From: Thermothelomyces thermophilus ATCC 42464
Lineage: Eukaryota; Ascomycota; Sordariomycetes; Sordariales; Chaetomiaceae
Direction of reading: 5' to 3'
Length of the DNA stretch: 64,000 nucleotides
Assembly (NCBI RefSeq): GCF_000226095.1
Contig: NC_016475.1
Span: 1,674,001 to 1,738,000, forward strand
The position numbers and the translations under genes were made by a program. The notes under the pieces were generated by a model, which saw only the letters and a list, made by a program, of their open reading frames with translations, did no database searches and had not been told where the DNA came from. Shown in pieces: positions 1 to 11,829 of this stretch. Numbering within the stretch: position 1 is the stretch's first letter; every line of letters starts with the position of its first letter.

Positions 1-2363
1 TAGCCGATAAGTTCTTTCCGAACCTAGAAGCAGACCTATTAGATATTAACGACCTAGATCTAAACGACTACTAGGAGCTAAAGTTCGAAATAAGCTAAGA
101 GGTTATAATAGGTAAAGTTAAGGTAGTACTAGCTAAGGCGGCCCTATAGAAAGCCCTAGGGGAGGACCTCCTCCCTATAGGTCTATTAAAGGCCTATAGG
201 TAGCTATTCTACCAGATACTAGTAAAACTAGCCTCGGAAAGCCTATAGCTCGGCTATTTTCCGGCCTAGTTTAAAAGGGCTAAGATAGTAGTTCTCTATA
301 AGCCTAGCAAACCCCTATAAGCCTACTTTACCCTAGGTAGCTATAGGCCTATAACGCTCTTATTAATAGTAAGTAAGGTACTAAAGGCTATAGTTACCTA
401 GAAGGTAACGGCCGTTATAAAGACCTATAGGCTTCTCTTAGCCAAATAAATAGGTAATTAGAAATATAGGTCTATAGAACTAGCTATTTGGCTTGTTATA
501 GCTTAGGTCTAGGAGGCTTAGAGGTATAAGGCGGCTGCCTCCCTCCTATAGCTTGACATCTTAGGGGCTTTCGACACTATTAACTATACCTAGCTATTAG
601 CCACTTTATAGAGCCAGGGCTTCCCGAAGTAGGTAGTAGTCTAGGTTAGGGAGTGGCTATAAGATAGGGTAGCTATTCTTTACTTCGATAGCTAGGAAAT
701 AGAGGATATAGTAGTAAGGGCTAGGGTCCTATAAGGGTTACCCCTCTCCCCTATACTATTTATCCTCTATATAGCCTCCCTTTACTAGGCCATTTGCTAG
801 GCTAGCCCTGTAGTTAGTTTGATAGGCTTCGCTGACAATACTAACCTCCTAGCCTTTAAAAGGGCTAAGGAGGCCTATAATGGCTAGCTATAGAAGGCCT
901 AGAAGGCCTACCTTTAGTAGGTAAAGACCTAGGGTATAGCTTTTGCCCCGGAAAAGTGCGAGCTTATCTACTTTAACAGGGGCCGGAAATAGTGGTCATG
1001 ACCGCTAGAGCTCCTACGGCCTAGAGGGGGTACTACTACTATAGCCCTATCGAAGTTAGCTAGATTCCTCGGGGTCTAGCTAGACTAGAGGCTATAGTAG
1101 GGCCTCTACTATATAAAGGTAGCTAAGAAGCTAGAGACCTAGGAGTTTGCCCTAACTAGGCTTACTATAAAGACCTAAGGCCCTAGCCTCTTATAGGCCT
1201 ACGAGGTCTATACTAAGTATATCCATAATACCCTGGCTTATAGGGCCTTAAACTTCTACAAGCCTACTAAGCTAGGGGGTAAGCTAGAAGGCCTTACTAA
1301 AGAACTATTAAAGGCCTAGTACAAAACCCTTCGAGTGGTTACTAGGGCTTATTTGGCTACCCCTATCCGGTACCTCGAAACGGAAGCTTAGGTGCCGCCC
1401 CTTGACCTTTATCTTAATAAGAGGCTAGCCGACTTCAAAGCTAGATTCGACTAGCTACTCCTATAGACCAGGGTAGGTCTAGGGGCCTCCTAGGTCCCTA
1501 TAAGAGCTCTTATCTAGTAGGCCTATAATAGGCTAAACTAGAGGTTCCGGAAGAGAAGGGCTAGGGCAAGGGGCTAAGAGCTAAGGCCTATAGCCCTCGA
1601 GGTAGCAAGGTTAACGGTCCGGTAATAGGTTTAAGAGGGCTACCGAGGGGGTTAACCCCCCCTTTAGACCCTATAAATAAGGCTATAGGCCACGGAACTA
1701 GCCGTAGTAGCTAGCTAGAGTAACCGCCAGAGGGCTAACTAAGCTAGTAGGAAGATATAACGTGTGTCGGATAAGGACCCCCCCTGCCTAGTTTTTACAG
1801 GGGAAGGCCTACAAAGGCACTGGAGCGTAACGAAGGCCTAGAGCTCCCTACTAGTATAGGCCTATATAGGGGCTATCGGCCTCTATGACTTTCTATTTAG
1901 GGTTTAAGTCCCGGGGGTTAGTACCCCTTACTATGCCTATAGCTAGGGGAAGGAGACTATCGAGCACTTAGTTATTTAGTGTCTAAACCTACTAAGAAGC
2001 CGAACGTAGGAATCCTAGGAAATACGGTTATAAAGGGACCTAGACCTCGTTTTACAGGGTATAGGGGCCTGTAACCATTGTTTAGCAAGGAAGGTTCTAT
2101 AGTGGCTAATAGACCTAGGGAGGCTCCTAGAATACCGCCTTGTAAGAAGGCTAGACTAGGAAGGAAGGCCTCTTTAGGACCATTCTAGCCACTTTTCCTT
2201 TTCTTTATAATGTATTAGTATTCTAGATTAGGCGTTAAAGGAGGGACAGAGGTTTTTATCTGGCCTATTAGGTACGGTTTCCTTTGTATATAACTAGAGA
2301 GGCTCTAGCATACTTATTAGTATAACGGTTTAGGACTAATAATAATAATAATGATAATAAATT
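1..2363 (+). mobile_element. Tad1-like LINE, copy A (3' part, RIP-degraded)
   Basis: This is the 3' part of a non-LTR retrotransposon cut by the window edge. Read on the plus strand, it holds the second half of ORF2. The reverse transcriptase domain runs from about 300 to 1,100, and its catalytic box at 828-839 reads F-A-D-N, so the second Asp of the usual FADD is gone. A C-terminal segment near 1,885-1,985 ends in a Cys/His pattern typical of fungal Tad1-clade LINEs. The frame is broken by many TAG/TAA codons at places where Gln or Trp is expected, as RIP produces. The element ends in an (AAT)n tail at about 2,337-2,361, a usual LINE 3' end. The same sequence occurs inverted from 7,386 upward (copy B). 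The clade is inferred from domain look, not from a tree. Confidence 0.85.
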
Positions 2364-2420
2364 GAACTTAATAGTACCTTTTGTAAAGACGCGAATGTAT
2401 AGGAAATTTAGTAGCGATGT

Positions 2421-2518
2421 GTCTAGCTATATTAGCATGTCTAGGGGTTTTGGCCCTACCTATTAGGAGATAGGTAGTAGTCCTAAACTAATTAGTTAGT
2501 AACTAACTACTAGGTATA
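2421..2518 (+). repeat. 98-bp repeat, RIP-mutated copy
   Basis: This 98-bp block matches 38,008-38,105 without gaps. I count 12 differences, and every one is C-to-T or G-to-A going from the 38 kb copy to this one. Both copies are in the same orientation. It contains a small hairpin (ACCTATY, 4-base loop, RATAGGT) and an ATTAGTTAG palindromic stretch. Its parent element is unknown; it may be the end of a transposon. Confidence 0.8.
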
Positions 2519-5500
2519 TTACAGATGCTAGCAAACGCTAAAACGGTATAAGCTATAAAGTACTTAATTTAGAATTAATTAGCGGTTATACCTAGGCGAG
2601 CCTAAGGCCTTTTAATAAGGTCCTCTAGGAAACTAGAATTTCCTCCTCTTTCTACTAAAGCACTGTCTAGTTATCTTAGGATTCTGAATTTGGATGTCCT
2701 ATTCTAACGATTGACTTAAAGGTAGCCCGTTTAACTATATGACCAAACAGCAGGCGTCATTAGGTCTTAGATAGTTCCTGTCATAGGATTAAGGTCTTCG
2801 GAGGCTAGGTTTAGCAGACCTACCGTTAGGGTTAACGGACCGGGGTCTAGTATATATTTAGAGAGCTTGTACTAGTGCTTCCAGCACTTGACATAAAATA
2901 ATAACTATTATTACCACTTCTAAGGACTATACGAGAAGTTTTAGCAGTGCCTACTATAGCGCTTATACTACTATAGTTGTTCTAATTGCAGCGCACCCTG
3001 CCGTGCTATAGCAATTCCTACTACGTAGGTACCTTGCCTACTACGATTAGGGAGAACAGCACGATTGTATAAGGAGAGAGGAAGACGAAGTACCTAAGCC
3101 AAACTGTTATAGGACGGCTAGATGTGCTATAGACCTAACTAACTATAGTGGTAAGGGCGCTATAGTAGGCACTCCGGGAACTTTTGTATAAAACTTAGAA
3201 ATGGTAATAATTCGTTAATTAATTAATTATTCCTAAATGCTAGATATATCAAGAGGAGAGTTGCTATAGCTTAGTAGCTACAATTAATATAGCTTAGAAA
3301 GGCTACAAAGGTACAATACTATAGCGGTATTCACGCTATAGGTAGCACTCTTAGACCAACTATTACAGTCTATAGAAGTAGGTAATAAAAGCATTAATTG
3401 TTCTAAGTACTAGAAGCACTTAAAGAAGCTATCTAAAAATATATTAAGCTAGTACTAACCCTCTAGGGCACTACTTAGCACCTCTAGAACCAAACCTCTA
3501 TCTAGTTAGATAGGGAAGAGCTTCGGCTCAAAATGTCCAAGGCATCTAAGTATTCGCGGTCACAGTAGGCAAGTCTGACCATCCGGATGGTAACGAGGAT
3601 AGAGGCGAAGGTAGCGATAGCGATGTCCCTCTAGACAGATATAGAAGAGCCTACTTATATAGAAAAGAATAATCCTAACTTACGAAAGAAAGAAGAACTA
3701 TATCTTATTACTCTAATCTATTAGAGTAAACGAGTATTAAAAGCTATCTATTGTTCTTATCTCTCTGTCTAGTACCCTTCTAGATAGGTAACCCCCATTT
3801 ATATCTATTATATATAGTAAAGCTTAACGGAACCGGAAAAACAAAATTATACCTTATACCCCCTCTAATTATATTAAGAATTCCTAGCCTTAGTCTATAC
3901 TTCCCCTTCAAATTTGCCTAAGGCTCTTACTAACAAATTTAGACCTAAAACCTTATTTACGTTCCTTATAATGCTTAGCCTATTTGGCTTTACTATTACC
4001 TTTAGGTAAGGGCCGTTTCTTAGATACCTAATACCTTTACTAGGCTTTTACTTTGGTATCTAGCACGTCCTAGCCTATAAACTATAGTAGGTACTTAGAA
4101 GCTAGCTTAAGATCTTTAGGCCCTAAACATTCGAATAGTAGGGGTCAAGTCTATTTGGCTAGATTATTATTAGAATAATACCGATAAGCCTATTCTTTCT
4201 TAGCAGCTTAGGTTAGGCGTATCTCCTATATCTATACTAGCTTACTTAGCTTTGTCTTAGTCTAACTAGGCAGCTATTATATTGCTAAAGGCGCCTGCTT
4301 AACTAGTTATTACTACTATAACCCTAAAGGTTTTCCTTGTCCTTCTATAGCTATAGGTTATTCCTTTACCAATTTTACTATATATTAGTAGATAGCTATC
4401 CTTGGTTTATAGGGGTACTCGAGCACCTATTAGAGTAGCTAAGGCGGCCTGAGTCCCTTAGGCGCCTTGCTAAAAAACTACTAGATAGCATTATCTAAAG
4501 GAACCTAACGATCCTTCTTTATAACTAGTTACGCCTTTATTAGCGATAAGTTATCTTTTCCTTCCTCTATCTAGATAGAGATAACTAATTTTGCCTATCT
4601 TAGCTATAGCTATAGCTATAGAACTAGCAGCCTATAAAGTAGCTTATCTATAGGCTATCTAGGTAGTTAATAGGGATTGATATCCCCTTAAGGGTTCTTT
4701 AGCTTTTCTAGCCGAAGGGAGTTATTAGGTAGATAACCTAGAGCTATCTAGATTATTCTAAGCTAAAGCGTTAACATCTTGTTCTTAGCCTTTATTACTT
4801 TTAGCCTTATATATAGATGGCCCTTTTGCTAGGGGAGCTTAAGCCGTATCTTATCTTCTTATTATATCTCTTAAAAGTAAAAGCGATAGAACTTAGCAAC
4901 CTAGACACTATATTCCTATTAGCCTTTTTGCTTTAACGTTACCTATACTATTGGCTAGTATATATAACCTCTAGGTAGTAGAAAAAGAAAGCTAGGGAGA
5001 ATAACCTTATCTTATAGAGTCTTAAATAGATCTTTTCGACTCTACTTATTAGAAGGATAGGAGTCTATATAATAGAGATAGGACTCTATTTAGTTATATA
5101 TAGCTATAGCTTAACATAACTATTATAAGTAGTAAAGGATTACCTAGAATCGTTTTCTAACTATATCCTTTTATTTCCATAGGGATAGTTTAACTATTTA
5201 GGCTTTAAATTACTAATAGCCTCTAGAAAGATATAAATATATAGCTTATAAGCTACTAATATATACTAAAGTAGGTTTAGGAGGTTATAGCTATTTAGGT
5301 ATTCCTTCCTTAATATAAGCCTTTTAATATTATATAGGCTTATAGTAAGATTATACTAACGTTAGCTAAAGTATATCTTCCCCTAGCTATATAGCCTAGT
5401 ATATAAAGGAAATAAATAGCTAACGATTTACTTATTGGTCTTAAGACCAAGACTTGTAAGCTATTCCGGCCTTCTAGCTACTACTTCCCTAGGATAGGGA

Positions 5501-7385
5501 ATAGGCCTAGTATATAGCATATTAAAGAGCTTCTAGGTATTACCGCTCTCTAGGTAGTTAGCGATTTCTTCCCCCGGAACCTAAGTTATAAAGAGGTACC
5601 AAAGAAAGAGCCTTAGGGTTTCGGGATCCTCTATTAGAAGGAGTAAAGGTAGTCTTATACTTAGTTAGCTCGGCCCTCTAGTCAGAGGGAGAGGGACCGA
5701 TCCTTCTCTTCTTCTTTAATCTAACTCTCTAACGTTGTCTCTATATGTATTTGCTATTAGGAGACTTACGTAGAGTCGCTTAAAACCTAGACTGGTGATA
5801 TTTAGAAAAGAATCGCTTAGTAGAATACTTGCCTAATAGCGCCTAGCTATCTAACTAGGTAGAGAAGACATTTTATTTAGCGTTTTTATAAGTTGGCGAT
5901 TTATAGTTTATAGTTATTAGTTATAGAAAAGAGAGAGAGGAGGAAGCTTAAGTTAGGGGTATTTATAGACCTTCTAGTTCCTTCTAGATACCTTTCTTAT
6001 CTAGCTATTCTAGGTTATATTTACTAGTTCTAGTACTATCTAATAGGTAACTATATTAGCCCCTATATAACTAGGTTATTCTTTATTATAACCTTAAGGA
6101 ATAACCTTAACTTACGTTTTATCTAATAATAATAAAGGAGTGTAACCTATTATATAATAGGTCATTCTAGCCTAGGTATACCTTCTTTAAATAGAAGTCT
6201 AGTGGTTCTAGTACCTTAACTATTAAATTATTTAAAGGATAAATATCCCCTATTTCTCTTTAAACTTCTTCTTACTTTTCTACCCTTCTAACTAACTCTT
6301 GCTTATGATTATCTTCCTCCACTTAGGCAGCTAGTACTGCTTCTTCTTATATTACTTCCCCTTTAAACTTGCTATAAACTCTTATAAGCAAGTTTAACTA
6401 CTATATCTACTAAAAGAGTTAAGCGCTAGAGATATAAATCCTCTATCTAGGAAGATATAGAAATTGACAAGGATACTAAGCCTATACTTCCCTTGATAAC
6501 TAACCGACCGGTAAATTTAACGACTACCTAGGATAATTAGTTCCTTATACCTCATAAGTTTATATAGGTAATAAGAGTAGCTTGCTTAAAAGATCCCCTA
6601 ATGCCTTTAGATTATCTAGAGGTAGCCTTGATATAGTACTAGTATAAATTGTTCCTCTTGTACTATAGATTCTTCTTCATTAAGTACCCTAAGATATAGG
6701 TAGTCCTATATATTTACTAGGAGCTAAACTCTAATCCTAATACCTTAGAGAAGATATTTAGAATCCTAAGACTTGCTCCTACCTATATAAAATTCTTCCG
6801 TACCTATAAGGAAGCTCTAGTAAAGCAGTTATACCTTGTTTTTATAGAAATTAATAACGGTAGTCCGTTTAGCCAATAGATTTATACTATAATTACCTAC
6901 TAGGCCTAAGTTCTTAGTTTATTTATCTAGATATTTAGAGACATATAAGAATAACTCCCCCCTTCTAATTAGAGGAAGAGCTAATCAGGGATATAGGAAT
7001 CTAGTACTATACTAGGCTTATAAATAGTCCTACCAAAGGTTAATAACTAAGGTTATCCCTTTAAGGAATAAGAAGCCTGTTACTATCTATACTATATAGC
7101 TATTCTATAGCTATATTTTAATAGGTCTTATCCTAAATAGATGGTATAGAAACTACTACTAGAGTAATAAAAAATGCTTATAGAAAGATATAGTTAATGA
7201 TAGCTCCTAAGATCCTGACCCTCGGCTTATAGGTCAGGCTAAATTTAACCTTAATAGCTAGCCAAAGAATGTCTAGCTAGTAATATAGAAAAAGAGTTCT
7301 CTAATTTCAACGGATTTAGACAGTATAGTTAGGGATCAATAGATAGCTTATAAATAGGGTAGATAGCGATTATAGGTAGGAAACC
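2519..7385. other. Unclassified RIP-degraded repeat DNA
   Basis: This lies between the two inverted LINE copies. It is AT-rich and full of TpA. I found no convincing reverse transcriptase, integrase or transposase motif. A plus-strand frame from about 3,660 to 7,000 can be read with stops only at TAG/TAA, but RIP removes TGA and makes TAG/TAA, so this is weak evidence for an ancient ORF. The part from about 2,690 to 3,630 keeps more CpG than its surroundings and may be older single-copy sequence. A hairpin AGTGCT-TCC-AGCACT lies near 2,874-2,888. No intact gene is visible. Confidence 0.5.
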
Positions 7386-10300
7386 ATTATTATTATTATT
7401 ATTATTATTATTAGTCCTACGCTATTATACCAATAAGTATATTAGAGCCTCTCTAGTTATATATAAAGGAAACTATACCTAATAGGCCAGATAAAAACCT
7501 CTATCCTTTCTTTAACGCCTAATCTAGAATATTAATATATTACGAAGAAAAGGAGAAGTGGCTAGAATAGCCCTAAAGAGGCCTTTCTTCCTAGTCTAGC
7601 CTTCTTATAAGGCGGTATTCCAGGAGCCTCCCTAGGTCTATTAGCCACTATAGGACCCTCCTTACTAAACGATAGTTACAGGCCCCTATACCCTATAAAA
7701 CGAGGTCTAGGTCCCTTTACGATTATATTTCCTAGGATTCCTACGTTCGGCTTCTTAGTAGGTTTAGGCACTAAATAACTAAGTGCTCGATAGTCTCCTT
7801 CCCCTAGCTATAGGCATAGTAAGGGGTACTAACCCCCGGGACTTAAACCCTAAATAGAAAGTCATAGAGGCCGATAGCCCCTATATAGGCCTATACTAGT
7901 AGGGAGCTCTAGGCCTTCGTTACGCTCTAGTGCCTTTGTAGGCCTTCCCCTGTAAAAACTAGGCAGGGGGGGTCCTTATCCGACACACGTTATATCTTCC
8001 TACTAGCTTAGTTAGCCCTCTAGCGGTTACTCTAGCTAGCTACTACGGCTAGTTCCGTGGCCTATAGCCTTATTTATAGGGTCTAAAGGGGGGGTTAACC
8101 CCCTCGGTAGCCCTCTTAAACCTATTACCGGACTGTTAACCTTGCTACCTCGAGGGCTATAGGCCTTAGCTCTTAGCCCCTTGCCCTAGCCCTTCTCTTC
8201 CGGAACCTCTAGTTTAGCCTATTATAGGCCTACTAGATAAGAGCCCTTATAGGGACCTAGGAGGCCCCTAGACCTACCCTGGTCTATAGGAGTAGCTAGT
8301 CGAATCTAGCTTCGAAGTCGGCTAGCCTCTTATTAAGATAAAGGTCAAGGGGCGGCACCTAAGCTTCCGTTTTAAGGCACTAGATAGGGGTAGCCTTATA
8401 GGCCCTAGTAATTACTCAAAGGGCCCTATACTAGGCCTTCGATAGTTCCTTAGCAGGGCCTTCTAGCTTACCCCCTAGCTTAGTAGGCTTATGGAAGTTT
8501 AAGGCCTTATAAGCTAAGGCGCTATAGATATACTTAGTATAGACCTTATAGGCCTATAGGAGGCCGGGGCCCTAGCTCTTTATAGTAAGCCTAGTTAAGG
8601 TAAACTCCTAGGTTTCTAGCTTCTTAGCTACCTTCGTATAGTAAGGGCCCTATAATAGCCTCTAGTCTAGCTAGACCCTAAGGAATCTAGCCGACTTCGA
8701 TAGGGCTATAGTAGTAGTACCCCCTCTAGGCTATAGGAGCTCTAGCGGTCACGACTACTATTTCCGGCCCCTATTAAAGTAGATAAGCTTGTACTTTCCT
8801 AGGGTAAAAGCTATACCCTAGGTCTTTACCTACCAAAGGCAGGCCTTCTAGGCCCTCTATAGCTAGCCATTATAGGCCTCTTCGGCCCTCCTAAAGGCTA
8901 GGAGGTTAGTATTATTAGCGAAGCCTATTAAACTAACCATAGGGCTAGCCTAGCGAATAGCCTGATAAAGGGAGGCTATATAGAAGATAATTAGTATAAG
9001 GGAGAGGGGTAATCCTTATAGAACCTTAGCCCTTACTATTATATCCTCTATTTCCTAGCTATCGAAGCAAAGGATAGCTACTCTATCTTATAGCTACTCC
9101 CTAACCTAGACTACTACCTACTTTAGGAAGCCCTAGCTCCGTAAAGTGGCTAATAGCTAGATATAGTTAATAGTATCGAAAGCCCCTAAGATATCGAGCT
9201 ATAGGAGGGAGGCAGCTACCTTATACCTCTAAGCTTCCTAGACCTAAGCTATAATAAGCCAAATAGCTAGTTCTATAGACCTATATTCCCGGTTACCTAT
9301 TTGTTTGGCTAGGAGAAGCCTATAAGCCTCTATAATAGCCGTTACCTTCTAGGCAACTATAGCCTCTGGTACCTTGCCTACTATTAGTAGGAGCGCTATA
9401 GGCCTATAGTTACCTAGGGTAAAGTAGGCTTATAGGGGTTTGTTAGGCTTATAAAGGACTACTGTCTTAGCCCTTTTAAACTAGGCTAGAAAACAGCCAA
9501 GCCGTAGGCTCTCTAAGGCTAGTTTTGCTAGTATCTGGTAGAGCGGCTGCCTATAGGCCTTTAATAGACCTATAGGGAGGAGGTCCTCCCCTAGGGCTTT
9601 CTATAGGGCTGCCTTAGCTAGTACTGCCTTGACTTTGCTTACTATAACCTCTTAGCTTATTTTGAACTTCGGCTCCTAGTAGTCATTTAGATCCGGGTCG
9701 TCAATATCTGACAGGTCTACTTCTAAGTTCGGAAAGAACTTTTCGGCTAGTGCTTTAGCCTTCTATTAGTAGGTTATAAGCCCTCCTTTAAAGGCTAGGA
9801 GCTTTAGAAGGTTAACTAGTAGGTAGCTTTATAGCCTTACCTACCGCTCTAGTCTCTATAATAGGTCTAGCTAGTTAGTTACCTCCTATAACGTAGCTCT
9901 CTAGCTTTTAGTCTTTGCGGCCGTAATAGTCTTAGCCTAGTCCTATAGGGCCTGCCGAAGTACTTCCTATATATAGGGGTTTAGGGTGCTTCTATAGGCC
10001 CTCTCTATCTCTTTAGCCTTCTTCTAGGCCTCCTAAACCTCCTTTGTCCACTATTAAGCTTGTTTACTACCTATATTAGCCCTCTTTACTAGGGCCGAGA
10101 CCGTAGCTATCTCCTCGAGGGCCTCTATAAGCCTGTTAAAGGCCTATAGAAGCTCCTCTAGGCCCCGGAAGACAGGCCTGGCCAGGGCTAATACCTACCT
10201 ACTAAGCTAGAGTAGGAGGTAGGCCGCCTTAGCCTACATGACCTCTTTGTCTAGGCTCTTCTAGTCCTACCCTTTACTAGCTAATATAGGTCTATTAGTT

Positions 10301-10671
10301 CTCTAGAAAGAGATATTTAGGGCCTATAGGTAATGGTTAGATTTCCTATGTTCTATAATATCCTTATAGGTCGCTTCTAGCCCGGCCGAGGCCTAGAATA
10401 GGTCTATTATAGAAGGCCGGCTATATTAGTCCCTTTAGGGGGCCCTAGTGACCTAGCTATAAGGTATATATAGGTTAAGGTCCTACTAGTTTATAAGGCT
10501 AAGGAGGTCCCTAGCCCCTAGGCTAAGCCTATTAAATAGGTCCTAGACTAGGTAGTAGAGGTTAAAGTCACCTATCAGAACTAGGGAGTAGGTTGGCCAA
10601 GGTAAGGCTAGTAGGTCTTATAAGAAGGCCTGCTCTCCCTTATTATTATAGATTAACTAGAGCTTAAACCC
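7386..10671 (-). mobile_element. Tad1-like LINE copy B, 3' segment
   Basis: This is the minus-strand second copy of the LINE at 1-2,363. The (ATT)n run at 7,386-7,413 is the reverse complement of its tail. Going up in coordinate, the segment covers the C-terminal Cys/His region, the reverse transcriptase (whose catalytic box near 8,920 now reads FANN) and the second half of the AP-like endonuclease, where a G-D-F-N-L-Y motif is readable near 10,560-10,580. The segment stops at the 5-bp target duplication AACCC (10,667-10,671) of gypsy element 1 and resumes at 18,161. Confidence 0.85.
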
Positions 10672-11089
10672 TGTGACGAACCCAACTCAGACTTCTTCTG
10701 AAAGGGTCCAGACGGAGGTAGATTGAGCGTAACAAGCAGGCAGGTCGTCTAAGGGATTCGGTGAAGCCAAAGGGTTCACAACAACACTAGAGTTGTCTCT
10801 TATAGTAATTAGCAATGCTTGGTATAAGTACTGTAATTGTGATTGTTACTACTAGTGAACTCCCAGAGTCTACTATAACGAGTGACTATCTACATGTATA
10901 TATAATCCTAGTGATCACTCCTAATCACGGTGATCGTGAGTGATCGTATGGTGGTGATTACCCTGATCGCTGGTGAGCGTAGTGATCACTATACTTCCCA
11001 TGCTGTAATTAGTCCTTCCGTTCCTTCGGCTTGATTGGCCCGTTTGTGCCGGTGGCCTAGGTGGCATCTGTATACATATTTCCGTGATA
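10672..11089 (-). repeat. Gypsy element 1, 3' LTR
   Basis: This 418-bp LTR pairs with 17,743-18,160. Read on the minus strand, U3 (11,089 down to about 10,905) holds a CCAAT box near 11,030 and a cluster of GTGATC/GATCAC units. A TATA-rich stretch lies at about 10,897-10,906, followed by R-U5. Differences from its partner are RIP-type transitions. Confidence 0.93.
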
Positions 11090-11218
11090 CGATGCCCTCC
11101 CTCCGAGGCTTTTAACCCGAAAGCCCTCTTTTAGGCCGTCTCAAATAGTACTAACATCCCTTGCGTTCCTTGTACGTGTTTTTCTCCTTAGTCTTCGTTA
11201 CCCTTCGTGCTATCAATC

Positions 11219-11829
11219 ATGCCGTCTAACGCACGTAGATCCCTAGCGTCTATTCGTTGTAAGTGTTTGGCTTAGTTTATTTCCGATTACAGGTTCGTAG
11301 TGATGGCGTGTTCCCATTACGTAGAGTACAACCGAGTGTATAAGATGATTGAAAAATCTCGTCGCTACGAGGCTTACGTACGTTAGGGTCGTGCTTACAA
11401 TGGTTCCGGCGTTCTAGTTTCTTCTTGTAAGTTCCTGTTTTCTTGCGAGGGCACGTCTCTGATCGTAATGCAGTGGATCGTATTATACGCGAGCAACGTC
11501 GTTTGAAGGCTAAAGAGAAAGAGGCCGAAGCCTTGCTACGGGAATATCAATATAAAGCTTCTAAGGCGTTAGCCTGTCTGACTCGGGTTTGTAAATAACG
11601 AGAGTTCCTAGTAGAGAAGGGGGCAGACATGGTTATATGGGGTTTGTCGAATCTAGACGAATTGGAGGCGGTAGAATAGTAGGAATCGGGGGCCGTCGTG
11701 TAACTTAACGGTAGTGTCGACGTTATTAACTAGGGCGCTGTTTTCGGTTCTGTCCTAGGTTTGCCTTTAGCCGATCCGGGTTCTGCCGATAGAACTATTC
11801 TAGTTTCTTAGGGCAGTTTAAGTTCTTAA
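11219..11829 (+). pseudogene. Antisense Cys-rich/coiled-coil gene of gypsy element 1
   Basis: This gene runs opposite to gag-pol, in the gap between the chromodomain and the 3' LTR. The ATG is at 11,219. Exon 1 (to 11,426) encodes a basic start followed by a Cys-rich stretch (R-C-K-C-L-A, then A-C-S-H). An intron at 11,427-11,473 (GTAAGT donor, TGCAG acceptor, 47 bp) joins in frame to exon 2, which encodes a charged helical segment (R-E-Q-R-R-L-K-A-K-E-K-E-A-E) and a second helix ending in N-L-D-E-L-E-A-V-E, then an acidic tail. The stop is TAA at 11,827-11,829. The few in-frame stops are TAG/TAA and fit RIP of Gln or Trp codons. I recall similar Cys-plus-coil hypothetical proteins as multicopy in fungal genomes, but cannot check that here. 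Function is unknown. Elements 2 and 3 carry homologs at the same place. Confidence 0.72.

Noticed and set aside
2820-2850. TTAGGG near the left end as a telomere trace
   Set aside because: A single unit only, with no array.
3660-7000. Long plus-strand frame with only TAG/TAA stops
   Set aside because: RIP depletes TGA and creates TAG/TAA, so this pattern arises easily without a real gene; no domain was found.
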